Shown here piece by piece: positions 9,086-16,700 of a stretch of DNA of 25,988 nt (its first letter is position 1; the number at the start of each line of letters is the position of its first letter). The translations under genes were made by a program, and so were the position numbers. The notes below the pieces were generated by a model. It saw only the letters and a program-made list of their open reading frames with translations, ran no database searches and was not told where the DNA came from. This DNA comes from an uncultured Clostridia bacterium (lineage in GTDB: Bacteria; Bacillota; Clostridia; UBA1381): contig CAJUEZ010000024.1 of assembly GCA_910585485.1 (NCBI GenBank), forward strand, positions 1 to 25,988, in the 5' to 3' direction.

Positions 9086-9152
9086 GTACGGCAAAGACGT
9101 TGTGCAGCGTAATTATGTTACGGCATATTTACTCTGTACCGCGTCTTTTTTT
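9086..9152 (+). promoter_or_regulatory. Structured gatCAB leader with a terminator-like element
   Basis: The leader can form AAAGACG (9093-9099) with CGTCTTT (9142-9148) followed by an unbroken T run to 9152, enclosing an inner hairpin CGTAA/TTACG (9108-9112 with 9118-9122), extended past an AG bulge by TGC/GCA. A competing pairing, GTACGG (9086-9091) with CTGTAC (9134-9139), crosses the outer stem, so the two are either exclusive or form a pseudoknot. This geometry fits an attenuator or small RNA. No known riboswitch class is recognised. Confidence 0.4.
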
Positions 9153-9183
9153 CTGAAATTTTTAAGAATGGAGAATTATAAAT

Positions 9184-9462
9184 ATGTTTAACTCAGATTT
9201 GACAAAACACCTTGCGGAACTTTCTAAAATCGAATTTACTGATGATGAACTTGAGCGCATGACATCGGATATGACAGATATTATCGCTATAATGGACAAG
9301 GCATGTAATTTTGATTCAGCGGTAAAGCCATACGCTCTCGACGCTGTTGACTACAATGATTTACGCTCTGACTCTCATGAGATGTCTTATCCTACAGAGA
9401 AAATCATTGAAAACGCTAAAAACGTAAAAAACAACAGCTTTGTGGTTCCAAAGGTAGTATAA
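9184..9462 (+). CDS. gatC: Asp/Glu-tRNA amidotransferase subunit C
   Basis: This is a small stabilising subunit (92 residues) that wraps the GatA-GatB interface of the tRNA-dependent amidotransferase. The sequence has the family's N-terminal helix (LAELSKIEFTDDELERM), the IIAIMDKACNFD core and the C-terminal LRSDSHEMSYPTEKIIENA...FVVPKVV, ending in the typical VP-V motif. A GGAG site precedes the ATG by 10 nt. It opens the gatC-gatA-gatB-aspS operon, 21 nt before gatA. Confidence 0.93.
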   Translation: MFNSDLTKHLAELSKIEFTDDELERMTSDMTDIIAIMDKACNFDSAVKPYALDAVDYNDLRSDSHEMSYPTEKIIENAKNVKNNSFVVPKVV

Positions 9463-9483
9463 TTATAGAAAGGACTGATTTAC

Positions 9484-10920
9484 ATGTCACTGAAAGAACT
9501 CAGGAAAATGCTTGACAAAAAAGAAATTGGCGCTATTGAACTTACGCAGCATTATCTTGACAACATAGACAAAAAGGATGGAGCGCTTAACAGTTATATA
9601 ACCGTATGCCATGAAAGCGCTTTAAACAGCGCAAAAAATGCGCAGGAAATGATTGACAGCAATAATTCTGATTCCTTTACCGGCATACCAATATCTGTAA
9701 AAGACAATATCTGCACTCTTGGTGTTAAAACAACGTGCGCGTCGCGCATGCTTGAGGATTTCATTCCTCCTTACAATGCGACAGTTATGGAGAAGCTGAA
9801 TAAATCGGGAATAGTAATGCTGGGAAAAACAAACATGGACGAATTTGCGATGGGAGGTTCTTCTCAGACTTCCTATTTTGGAGGCGTCAAAAACCCATAT
9901 GACACAAGCCGTGTCACGGGCGGCTCATCAGGCGGCGCTGCGGCAAGTATAGCGGCAGATTTGTGCGCCGCCGCTCTCGGTTCAGATACCGGCGGCTCTG
10001 TGCGTCAGCCCGCGTCATTTTGCGGTGTTACAGGCTTAAAACCCACATACGGCGCAGTTTCAAGATGGGGACTTATAGCATTCGCTTCATCTCTCGATCA
10101 GATAGGTGTTCTCGCTAAATCTGCCGAAGATACCGGCTTCATCCTAAACGGAATATGTGGATATGACAAAAACGACGCAACATCAAGCAAAAATGCAAAA
10201 GGTGAATATCTGTCACTTATAGGCAGTGACATAAGTAAATTAAAAATAGGTGTGCCTAAGGAGTTTTTTGCTGACGGATTAAATAATGAGGTTAAATCCG
10301 CTGTGCTTTCTGCTGTTGAGTACTATAAAAAACTTGGATGCGAGATAATGGATGTTTCCCTTCCATCTCTTGAATATGCCGTATCGGCTTACTACTTAAT
10401 ATCGTCCGCAGAAGCGGCAAGCAATCTATCACGTTTTGACGGTATCAAATACGGATTTCGAAGCGGCTTGGGCGAGGATTTTAATGATCTTATTAAAAAT
10501 TCACGCCGTGAGGGATTTGGCGGCGAGGTAAAGCGCAGAATTATGCTTGGCAACTATGCTCTTTGTTCGGGTTACTATGACGCATACTACAAAAATGCGA
10601 CACGTATCAGAACGCAAATACGAGCCGAATACGCGTCCATATTTGAGAAATGTGATGTTATACTTACTCCTACCGCTCCGACAACAGCTTACAAAATCGG
10701 AGAGCAGGAAAATGACCCTGTTAAGATGTACCTTGCGGACATTTATACGGTAACCGTTAATATCGCAGGACTTCCCGCAATCTCTACAACCTGCGGTTAC
10801 GATAAAAATGATATGCCTATAGGTATGAGCCTTATAGGGCGAGCATTTGATGAAAAGACCATAATAGCGGTGTGTGACCGCTTTGAACACGACTTTACCA
10901 GAAAGGAGGCTGAAATATGA
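9484..10920 (+). CDS. gatA: Asp/Glu-tRNA amidotransferase subunit A
   Basis: This is the glutaminase subunit of GatCAB; it releases ammonia from Gln and passes it to GatB. It is an amidase-signature protein of 478 residues with the Ser-cisSer-Lys triad visible: K73 in IPISVKDNI, S148 in TGGSSGGAA and the nucleophile S172 in DTGGSVRQPA. The length is normal for GatA. The start has AAAGGA upstream, and the stop overlaps the gatB start as ATGA, which suggests translational coupling and equimolar subunits. Confidence 0.96.
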   Translation: MSLKELRKMLDKKEIGAIELTQHYLDNIDKKDGALNSYITVCHESALNSAKNAQEMIDSNNSDSFTGIPISVKDNICTLGVKTTCASRMLEDFIPPYNATVMEKLNKSGIVMLGKTNMDEFAMGGSSQTSYFGGVKNPYDTSRVTGGSSGGAAASIAADLCAAALGSDTGGSVRQPASFCGVTGLKPTYGAVSRWGLIAFASSLDQIGVLAKSAEDTGFILNGICGYDKNDATSSKNAKGEYLSLIGSDISKLKIGVPKEFFADGLNNEVKSAVLSAVEYYKKLGCEIMDVSLPSLEYAVSAYYLISSAEAASNLSRFDGIKYGFRSGLGEDFNDLIKNSRREGFGGEVKRRIMLGNYALCSGYYDAYYKNATRIRTQIRAEYASIFEKCDVILTPTAPTTAYKIGEQENDPVKMYLADIYTVTVNIAGLPAISTTCGYDKNDMPIGMSLIGRAFDEKTIIAVCDRFEHDFTRKEAEI

Positions 10921-12335
10921 GATACCAGCCTGTTATAGGACTTGAAATTCACGCGGAACTTCTGACGGACTCAAAAGTTTTCTGTGCATGCCAAAATGAG
11001 TTTGGCGGAAGTGAAAACACGCGTGTTTGTCCTCGCTGTTCCGGACTTCCGGGCACTCTTCCCCTTCTTAATATGGGTGCTGTAAAACTCGCTGCAAAGG
11101 CGGGATTTGCCACTGACTGTACTATAAACAATTACAGCGCGTTTGACAGAAAAAACTATTTTTATCCCGACCTACCCAAAGCTTATCAAATAACACAGTT
11201 TGAGCATCCAATATGCACAGATGGTCATATTACAGTTAAGGGCAGCAAGGATATACGCATAAACCGTATTCATATAGAGGAAGATGCGGGTAAACTCGTG
11301 CACGATGATTATGAAGGTATTTCTATGGCTGATTATAATCGCTGCGGCGTACCTTTGATAGAAATCGTTACCGAGCCTGACTTCCGCTCTATCGAGGAAG
11401 TGCAAGATTTTGTCGAGCAAATCGCGCTTCGCCTGAAATATGCCGAAGTATGCGATGCCCGAATGGAGCAAGGTTCAATGCGTGTGGACGTAAACATTTC
11501 AATTATGCCTGTAGGCTCAACCGAATTCGGCACGCGCGCGGAACTAAAAAATCTTAATTCGCTTAAAGCTATCGGACGCGCGATTGAGTACGAAATTAAC
11601 CGTCAAGCTGAAATACTTGATAACGGCGGCAGTGTTGTTCAAGAAACACGACGCTATAATGATAACCACGGTGATACAAAAGCTTTACGTTCAAAAGAGG
11701 AAGCACATGATTATCGTTACTTCCCCGAACCTGACATTCCTCCGGTTCTTCTTTCTGACGAGGACATTACTGAAATAAAAAATTCAATGCCTGAGATGCC
11801 TCAAACTCGTTTTAAGCGTTACACGGAGCAGTATGGATTACCCGAAGATGACGCAAATTTAATCATCTCTGACAAAAACTTTTCAGACTTTTACGACGAG
11901 GCTGTAAAGATTAATCCTGACTATAAACAGATTTCAAATCTCATGCTGGTGGAACTCAACAGAAATTTGAACGAATCTGAAAAGACAATTTCAGACGTTA
12001 CTTTCTCCCCTGCCGATTTGGCTGAACTTGTAAAAATGTCAACAGACGGCGTAGTTTCAAAAAATGCCGCCAAAGATATTTTAAAAATTATGTTTGATAA
12101 CGGCGGCAAACCCATGAATATCGCAAAGGGACACGGCTTTATTATGGATAATGACGCATCGGGACTTGAGACTATAGTTGATAAGATTATATCTGAAAAT
12201 GCTGACAGTGTGGAAAGTTACAAAAACGGCAATCAAAAAATCTTCGGATTTCTCATGGGGCAAGTGGTTCGCCTTGCGGGAAAGGGAGCAAATCCGAAAC
12301 TTGCAAAAGAATTATTAACTGAGAAATTAAAGTAA
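10917..12335 (+). CDS. gatB: Asp/Glu-tRNA amidotransferase subunit B
   Basis: This is the tRNA-binding kinase/transamidase subunit, which activates the side-chain carboxylate of Asp-tRNA(Asn) or Glu-tRNA(Gln) and amidates it. The 472-residue protein starts with the family signature YQPVIGLEIHAELLT. It has the zinc-site cysteines FCACQ and CPRC, the LPGTLPLLN and RKNYFYPDLPKAYQITQ blocks, the RADVNIS-like MRVDVNIS block and DYRYFPEPDIPP. A YqeY-like C-terminal tail ends with KGANPKLAKELL. AAAGGAGG inside the end of gatA serves as its ribosome site. It lies 12 nt before aspS. Confidence 0.96.
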   Translation: MRYQPVIGLEIHAELLTDSKVFCACQNEFGGSENTRVCPRCSGLPGTLPLLNMGAVKLAAKAGFATDCTINNYSAFDRKNYFYPDLPKAYQITQFEHPICTDGHITVKGSKDIRINRIHIEEDAGKLVHDDYEGISMADYNRCGVPLIEIVTEPDFRSIEEVQDFVEQIALRLKYAEVCDARMEQGSMRVDVNISIMPVGSTEFGTRAELKNLNSLKAIGRAIEYEINRQAEILDNGGSVVQETRRYNDNHGDTKALRSKEEAHDYRYFPEPDIPPVLLSDEDITEIKNSMPEMPQTRFKRYTEQYGLPEDDANLIISDKNFSDFYDEAVKINPDYKQISNLMLVELNRNLNESEKTISDVTFSPADLAELVKMSTDGVVSKNAAKDILKIMFDNGGKPMNIAKGHGFIMDNDASGLETIVDKIISENADSVESYKNGNQKIFGFLMGQVVRLAGKGANPKLAKELLTEKLK

Positions 12336-12347
12336 GAGGTGGTATAT

Positions 12348-13658
12348 ATGAAAAAAATAGACGGCTCACAGTTAATCGCTGATCTCACTTTGGAAGATTT
12401 AAGGCAGGCTGCAGGCGGCTCAATAACCTTTAGCGCATGCGTCCATAAGCTTAGAAAAATGAGCGGTTTTACATTTGTTATATTGCGTACCGGAAAATAC
12501 ATTTTACAGTCGGTATACTCCAAAGGCGCATGCGAGGGAGATTTTGACGCTCTGCGTGAGGGCGCGTATGTGACGGTTACAGGTGTGGTGACTGAGGAAA
12601 AGCGCGCAAATTACGGCTACGAAATTCAGCTTGCTTCATTTGAAATACTGTCGATGCCCGCGGAAGAATATCCTCTGCACGTTTCAAGCAAAAAACTTGG
12701 TTGCTCTATTGAAACATCTATGGCTCACCGTTCTGTCGCGCTCCGTCACCCATCGGAAAGAGCAGTATTTAAAATAAGCGAGGGTGTTGTATCAGGTTTT
12801 CGTGAATTTATGCTCTCTCAGGGATTTACGGAAATTCATACGCCGAAAATTTGCGCTGCAAGCGCGGAGGGCGGCGCAAATATATTTAAACTGAAATACT
12901 TTGACAAAGACGCTTGTCTCGCTCAAAGTCCACAGTTTTATAAACAAACGTGTGTCGCGTTCTTTGACAGAGTATTTGAAATTGCTCCCGTTTACCGTGC
13001 TGAGAAACATAATTCAACTCGTCATCTGAACGAGTATATCGGTCTTGACTTTGAAATGGCTTTTATAAAGGATATGCACGATGTAATGGCAATGGAAACC
13101 GCAATGCTTAAATATGTGATGAAGTATCTTTTCGAGAACTACGAGCATGAACTTTCAATGCTTGACGCTGTTTTACCGGTTATTAAAGATATTCCGTGCG
13201 TCACATTTTTTGAAGCTCTTGATATTTTAGGCAAATCGCATAATCAGTTTGACCTTGACCCTACAGACGAGGTTAAACTATGCGAATATGCTAAAGAAAA
13301 GTTCGACAGTGAGTTTATATTTGTTGAGAAGTTTCCGGGCTTAAAGCGTCCGTTCTACGCAATGGACTCTAAAGACGACCCGAAATTGGCGGAAAGTTTT
13401 GACCTTTTGTTCCGCGGTCTTGAAATCACAACCGGCGGTCAGAGAATACACGATTATGAAGAACAGCTTGCAAAACTAAAGAGATACAACATTGAGCCTG
13501 ATGAACTTGGCGCGTATATTGATATTCACAAGTATGGCATGCCGCCTCACGGCGGACTAGGCATTGGTCTTGAGCGTATTGTGATGAAGCTTTTGGGTCT
13601 TTCAAATATCAGAGAGGCAAGCCTCTTCCCTCGTGATATACATCACCTTGACCCGTGA
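12348..13658 (+). CDS. aspS: Archaeal-type aspartyl-tRNA synthetase, probably non-discriminating
   Basis: This is a class IIb synthetase of 436 residues, the length of the archaeal/eukaryal-type AspRS and without the large GAD insertion of bacterial AspRS. The order is an OB-fold anticodon domain (1 to about 100), then the catalytic core with AQSPQFYKQ, motif 2 APVYRAEKHNSTRHLNEY and motif 3 GGLGIGLERIVMKLLGL. Aligned from memory with archaeal enzymes, H33 falls where discriminating enzymes have Trp or Gln (position 26 of the archaeal protein) and non-discriminating ones have His; N88 replaces the discriminating Lys. This and the position after gatCAB suggest that it charges both tRNA(Asp) and tRNA(Asn) with Asp. 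The ATG at 12348 is chosen for AGAGGTGG just upstream; a GTG at 12339 overlaps that site. Confidence 0.9.
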   Translation: MKKIDGSQLIADLTLEDLRQAAGGSITFSACVHKLRKMSGFTFVILRTGKYILQSVYSKGACEGDFDALREGAYVTVTGVVTEEKRANYGYEIQLASFEILSMPAEEYPLHVSSKKLGCSIETSMAHRSVALRHPSERAVFKISEGVVSGFREFMLSQGFTEIHTPKICAASAEGGANIFKLKYFDKDACLAQSPQFYKQTCVAFFDRVFEIAPVYRAEKHNSTRHLNEYIGLDFEMAFIKDMHDVMAMETAMLKYVMKYLFENYEHELSMLDAVLPVIKDIPCVTFFEALDILGKSHNQFDLDPTDEVKLCEYAKEKFDSEFIFVEKFPGLKRPFYAMDSKDDPKLAESFDLLFRGLEITTGGQRIHDYEEQLAKLKRYNIEPDELGAYIDIHKYGMPPHGGLGIGLERIVMKLLGLSNIREASLFPRDIHHLDP

Positions 13659-13667
13659 TTTATTGTC

Positions 13668-13701
13668 AGACTGGTACAGTAATTCTGTATCAGTCTTTTT
13701 T
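13668..13701 (+). terminator. Intrinsic terminator of gatCAB-aspS
   Basis: A 12-bp stem (13668-13679 with 13685-13696, one G-U pair) closes a TAATT loop and runs into six Ts, 10 nt after the aspS stop. Confidence 0.9.
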
Positions 13702-13726
13702 AATATTCTTATTTCTTATATAGTAT

Positions 13727-13775
13727 AGCATAAATTAAGGAGCACATCATTTTAATGATATGCTCCTCTTATGCT
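13727..13775. repeat. Long imperfect hairpin between convergent operons
   Basis: Three nested arms pair: AGCATAA/TTATGCT (13727-13733 with 13769-13775), AGGAGCA/TGCTCCT (13738-13744 with 13761-13767) and ATCAT/ATGAT (13746-13750 with 13755-13759). No T run follows on either strand, so it is not a textbook terminator. It may still end or stabilise the 3' end of the minus-strand operon, whose last gene stops at 13827. Confidence 0.6.
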
Positions 13776-13826
13776 TACTATCATATATTAATTCTACCAC
13801 ATTATAAAAATACATTCAAGATATTT

Positions 13827-14783
13827 CTATTTTTCTTTTTTAAAAGTAAATAGTTTCATAAAGACAAATGTCACAGGCACACCAATTATTGCCGCGAGAG
13901 CATAAGCAATAACACTTGGTCCGTGAATGAATTTATCAAATAAATACACAATGACTGTTTGTATTATAAAATTCGGTATATATGATATAAAGAATTTAAT
14001 AAACTTTACAAAACCGAGTTTTTCCTTAAAAGTCAGATAACTGTTAAGCAAATATGACACTATATTTGATGTTATATATCCCGGAAAAAACGCAAGGGTA
14101 GTGCTTGGAATAAACAGTGAATATATAGTTGAAAATATAACATTGCTTACAGTGTTTATTATGCCAACAACCAAAAATGCCAAAAACTCCCGCGAAAAAA
14201 ACATCTTAATCTTAGACGGCTTATATTCCTCCCATTCTATAATTTCATTTCCGCGTACTATTTTTGCCGTTTTGGAAATAGCGGCAAGAGGAGCGTCTGA
14301 CAAAGAATCAGAAAAAAACTCATCACATACGGCAGACGGAAATTTCTCATACAGCCTTTTTACTTTTTCCTCTCCCCAGCAATTTTCACCGGTATATAGT
14401 CCCGTTTCTTTATCGACTATTGAAGCAATAAGATTTTTTATTCTCAGTCTTTCGCATATTGGTTTTAGAAGAAATTCGGGCGAGGCGGATATTACAATGT
14501 CCTCTTCACGCTGCCTGTCAATATACCATTGCTTGATTTTTTGCTCGTTCTGATTCCAAAAATCATCAACCGCGCCGTTAATATCCGGAACACATCTCAA
14601 AAACCTATACATCTTTTCTTTAAACTGTGTCTTTGTCTTTATTCCCAGTATATACAGAAAAAAGTTCCATACCATACTCGGAACAGTACAGAGAATCTTG
14701 GGATATTTCTTCAGGCAATAAAAATAAAAATCCTTTGTGCTGTCACTATCATAAATAGTTTCATCAAAATCATATATATTCAA
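13827..14783 (-). CDS. HAD-family phosphatase fused to GtrA-like membrane domain, TTG start
   Basis: This is a 318-residue two-domain protein. Residues 1 to about 185 are a HAD-IB-type phosphatase: motif I DFDET (D5, D7), motif II S99 in VISASPEF, K140 in GEEKVKRL and motif IV SDSLSDAP (D159, D163). Residues about 196-318 are a GtrA-like domain with four predicted membrane helices (about 199-222, 229-250, 262-283, 289-312) and a basic end FTFKKEK. GtrA proteins are linked to moving or handling polyprenyl-phosphate-linked sugars; the HAD substrate is unknown. No in-frame ATG lies near the DFDET motif. The TTG at 14783 has a perfect AGGAGGT eight nt upstream that overlaps the ispF stop, so the start is well supported. 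It follows ispD-ispF, so a role with an isoprenoid lipid is a reasonable inference. Confidence 0.85.
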   Translation of the reverse strand: MNIYDFDETIYDSDSTKDFYFYCLKKYPKILCTVPSMVWNFFLYILGIKTKTQFKEKMYRFLRCVPDINGAVDDFWNQNEQKIKQWYIDRQREEDIVISASPEFLLKPICERLRIKNLIASIVDKETGLYTGENCWGEEKVKRLYEKFPSAVCDEFFSDSLSDAPLAAISKTAKIVRGNEIIEWEEYKPSKIKMFFSREFLAFLVVGIINTVSNVIFSTIYSLFIPSTTLAFFPGYITSNIVSYLLNSYLTFKEKLGFVKFIKFFISYIPNFIIQTVIVYLFDKFIHGPSVIAYALAAIIGVPVTFVFMKLFTFKKEK

Positions 14784-14795
14784 AGCTATTACCTC

Positions 14796-15263
14796 CTATT
14801 TTAAAAGAGCGACAGCCATTGCGGATATACCCTCGCCTCTGCCTTCAAAACCAAGTTTTTCGGTTGTTGTCGCTTTTACATTAACAAAATTGATATTCAC
14901 TCCTAAATCTTCCGCGATATTCTTTCGCATCTCTTCAATATAAGGAGACATTTTAGGCTTTTGCGCTATTATTGTCACATCAACATTTTCCACCGCATAT
15001 CCCTTTTGTGAAATCATTAAAACAACGTCTCTTAATAACACTCGGCTATCTGCGCCCTTATATTTCTCATCTGTATCCGGAAAATGCTTTCCTATATCTC
15101 CAAGCGCGGCAGCTCCCAAAAGCGCGTCAGAAAGCGCATGCAGCGCGACATCAGCGTCACTGTGACCTAAAAGACCTTTCTCATACGGAATTTTCACCCC
15201 GCATATTATGCACTCCCTTCCCTCTGCAAATCTATGAACATCATAACCTTGTCCTATACGCAT
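14796..15263 (-). CDS. ispF: 2-C-methyl-D-erythritol 2,4-cyclodiphosphate synthase
   Basis: It performs the fifth step of the MEP isoprenoid pathway, cyclising the CDP-activated intermediate made after IspD. The protein is 155 residues, full length for this trimeric enzyme. The zinc ligands are in GYDVHRF (D8, H10) and GLLGHSDADVALHALSDALLGA (H34-H42 region). FPDTDEKYKGADS and the terminal TTTEKLGFEGRGEGISAMAV complete the signature. The ATG directly abuts the ispD stop, with AAGGAG inside ispD, implying tight coupling. Confidence 0.97.
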   Translation of the reverse strand: MRIGQGYDVHRFAEGRECIICGVKIPYEKGLLGHSDADVALHALSDALLGAAALGDIGKHFPDTDEKYKGADSRVLLRDVVLMISQKGYAVENVDVTIIAQKPKMSPYIEEMRKNIAEDLGVNINFVNVKATTTEKLGFEGRGEGISAMAVALLK

Positions 15264-15947
15264 TTAATCCACACTCCTTGTTTTCAAAATCTTTTCACCT
15301 ATTATCATGTCATCCGGAGTCGTAATCTTTATATTATCATAACTTCCCCCGCTTATTTTAATCTTAACTCCGTAATGTTCCGCTATCATACAATCATCTG
15401 TCGCGGAAAACCCTTCTATACACGCTTTTTCATGAAGAGACAATATGTCATCACGGTAAAATGCCTGAGGAGTCTGTATTTGATATATTTTTTCTCTGTC
15501 AAGTGTCTCTTCTATGAATCCATCCAACGATATTTTAAGGGTGTCCTTACATTTTACCCCCGCCGCCGCGGCGCCGTATTTTATACAATCCGAAATCACG
15601 CTGTTTATTTCATTATCCGTAACAAGTGCCCTTGCTCCATCATGTATAAGCACAATATCTCCGCTGCATTCTCTCAGTCCTTTTATCACCGACTCCTGAC
15701 GCGTTTCTCCTCCTTCGGTAATTTTGATAACTTTATTAAAACAATATTCGTTTACAAGTCTTTCACATTCTTTTATATCATCTTTAGCTGTGACAACGAC
15801 AATACTGTCCGTGTTTTTATTATTCTCAAACGCTGAAATTGTGTAACAAAGAATTTCCTTATTCATCATCTTTAAAAACACCTTATTTTTACCGGCACCC
15901 ATTCTTGTGCCTTTTCCTCCCGCAACTATAACTGCTGTAACTTTCAT
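15264..15947 (-). CDS. ispD: 2-C-methyl-D-erythritol 4-phosphate cytidylyltransferase
   Basis: It transfers CMP from CTP to methylerythritol phosphate in the MEP pathway. The 227-residue nucleotidyltransferase fold carries the Gly-rich VAGGKGTRMG with the key Arg and a downstream Lys (KNKVFLKM), the GGETRQESV segment, VLIHDGARA and the late Lys in KITTPDD. The ATG at 15947 is chosen because GGAGGAATA precedes it; an upstream in-frame extension has no such site. It sits between carD and ispF, an order I recall as common in Clostridia. Confidence 0.96.
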   Translation of the reverse strand: MKVTAVIVAGGKGTRMGAGKNKVFLKMMNKEILCYTISAFENNKNTDSIVVVTAKDDIKECERLVNEYCFNKVIKITEGGETRQESVIKGLRECSGDIVLIHDGARALVTDNEINSVISDCIKYGAAAAGVKCKDTLKISLDGFIEETLDREKIYQIQTPQAFYRDDILSLHEKACIEGFSATDDCMIAEHYGVKIKISGGSYDNIKITTPDDMIIGEKILKTRSVD

Positions 15948-15968
15948 TATTCCTCCATATATAAAACA

Positions 15969-15996
15969 AGCACATTCCACTATAATGAAATGTGCT
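15969..15996 (-). terminator. Weak hairpin between carD and ispD
   Basis: AGCACATT and AATGTGCT form an 8-bp stem with a 12-nt loop, followed on the minus strand by TGTTTTATA. It could partly terminate carD transcripts or act as an RNA processing site, letting carD and the isp genes be expressed at different levels. Confidence 0.4.
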
Positions 15997-16001
15997 GTTA
16001 T

Positions 16002-16487
16002 TTAAACTAACGCTTCTACGGTATCGTTCATTATGCTTTCAATATCGCTTATATCAGCTACTTCCGACATAACAAGTTCGCTTACAACTATCTGTTTTGC
16101 CGAGCAGAGCGTTTTTCTTTCACTTGTGGAAAGTCCCTTTAATTTCTCACGATACATAAGTTCTTTTAAAACCAAAAGAACCTGATAAATATCACCCGAT
16201 TTAATCTTAATAAGATTATCTCTTTGGCGCTTATTCCAGTTTGCGTCATCCTCAACTGCCGCTTCTCTAAAACTTTGAAGCACCTTTTTCGCTTCTTGCT
16301 TATCTATTACAGGACGTATTCCTATATTATCGCTGTTCTCAATAGGTATATTAGTCACCATATTGCCTATAGCAAATCTAACAACATAATATCGACGTTT
16401 TTTGCCGACAATTTCCATTTCTTTTATTTCTTCTACCGTACCTGCGCCATGCAGCGGGTGTACAACTCTATCGCCGACACTAAACAT
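16002..16487 (-). CDS. CarD/CdnL-family RNA polymerase-binding regulator
   Basis: This is a 161-residue cytoplasmic protein. Its N-terminal RNA-polymerase-interaction domain (about 1-60: FSVGDRVVHPLHGAGTVEEI...YYVVRF...NIPIEN) is shared with the TRCF repair factor, and a helical C-terminal domain includes the DNA-contacting NWNKRQRDN segment where mycobacterial CarD has its key Trp. CarD proteins bind polymerase beta and alter open-complex stability, often at rRNA promoters. The ATG at 16487 matches the conserved start MFSVGD; a TTG nine codons upstream would contain the likely ribosome site (GGCGGGAAG) within its coding region and is rejected. It is first in the operon carD-ispD-ispF-HAD/GtrA. 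Confidence 0.92.
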   Translation of the reverse strand: MFSVGDRVVHPLHGAGTVEEIKEMEIVGKKRRYYVVRFAIGNMVTNIPIENSDNIGIRPVIDKQEAKKVLQSFREAAVEDDANWNKRQRDNLIKIKSGDIYQVLLVLKELMYREKLKGLSTSERKTLCSAKQIVVSELVMSEVADISDIESIMNDTVEALV

Positions 16488-16530
16488 CTTTCTTCCCGCC
16501 TTTCCAAAAAACAAATTTCTCGCTGTTTAT

Positions 16531-16596
16531 ATTATAACATAATTTACTCTCAAAGTCAAATTTTGTTATTGTATCATAATTACTAAAAAAAATCAA
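16531..16596 (-). promoter_or_regulatory. Tandem promoters for the carD-isp operon
   Basis: The proximal promoter has TTGACT (16554-16559), a 17-bp spacer and TATAAT (16531-16536). A second one upstream has TTGATT (16591-16596), 17 bp and TACAAT (16568-16573). Confidence 0.7.
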
Positions 16597-16631
16597 GCAC
16601 TTTTGGTTACATTTCTCACAAATTTATTAAC

Positions 16632-16671
16632 ATACAAAGAAAGAACGACCTAAGTCGTTCTTTCTTTGTAT
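16632..16671. terminator. Perfect 18-bp inverted repeat, terminator of the cysS-to-lipoprotein operon
   Basis: Positions 16632-16649 pair perfectly with 16654-16671 around a CTAA loop. On the minus strand the 3' arm is rich in T (TTCTTTCTTTGTAT), as in an intrinsic terminator, and it lies 29 nt after the lipoprotein gene. Symmetry would let it also stop transcripts from the opposite strand. Confidence 0.75.
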
Positions 16672-16700
16672 AATCAGCATTCTTGATGATTATTTCAGTT

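Noticed and set aside
9134..9148. T-box riboswitch upstream of gatC
   Set aside because: ACCGCG and a terminator-like stem are present, but the UGGN acceptor-binding bases are replaced and the leader is far too short for stem I and a specifier loop.
9115..9156. Leader peptide of 13 codons from an ATG in the gatC leader
   Set aside because: It has no ribosome site and no Asn, Asp, Gln or Glu codons, and its start lies within a hairpin.
15234..15836. 200-codon plus-strand open frame opposite ispD
   Set aside because: It lies antisense to a certain gene, has no ribosome site and encodes a low-complexity hydrophobic-aromatic sequence.
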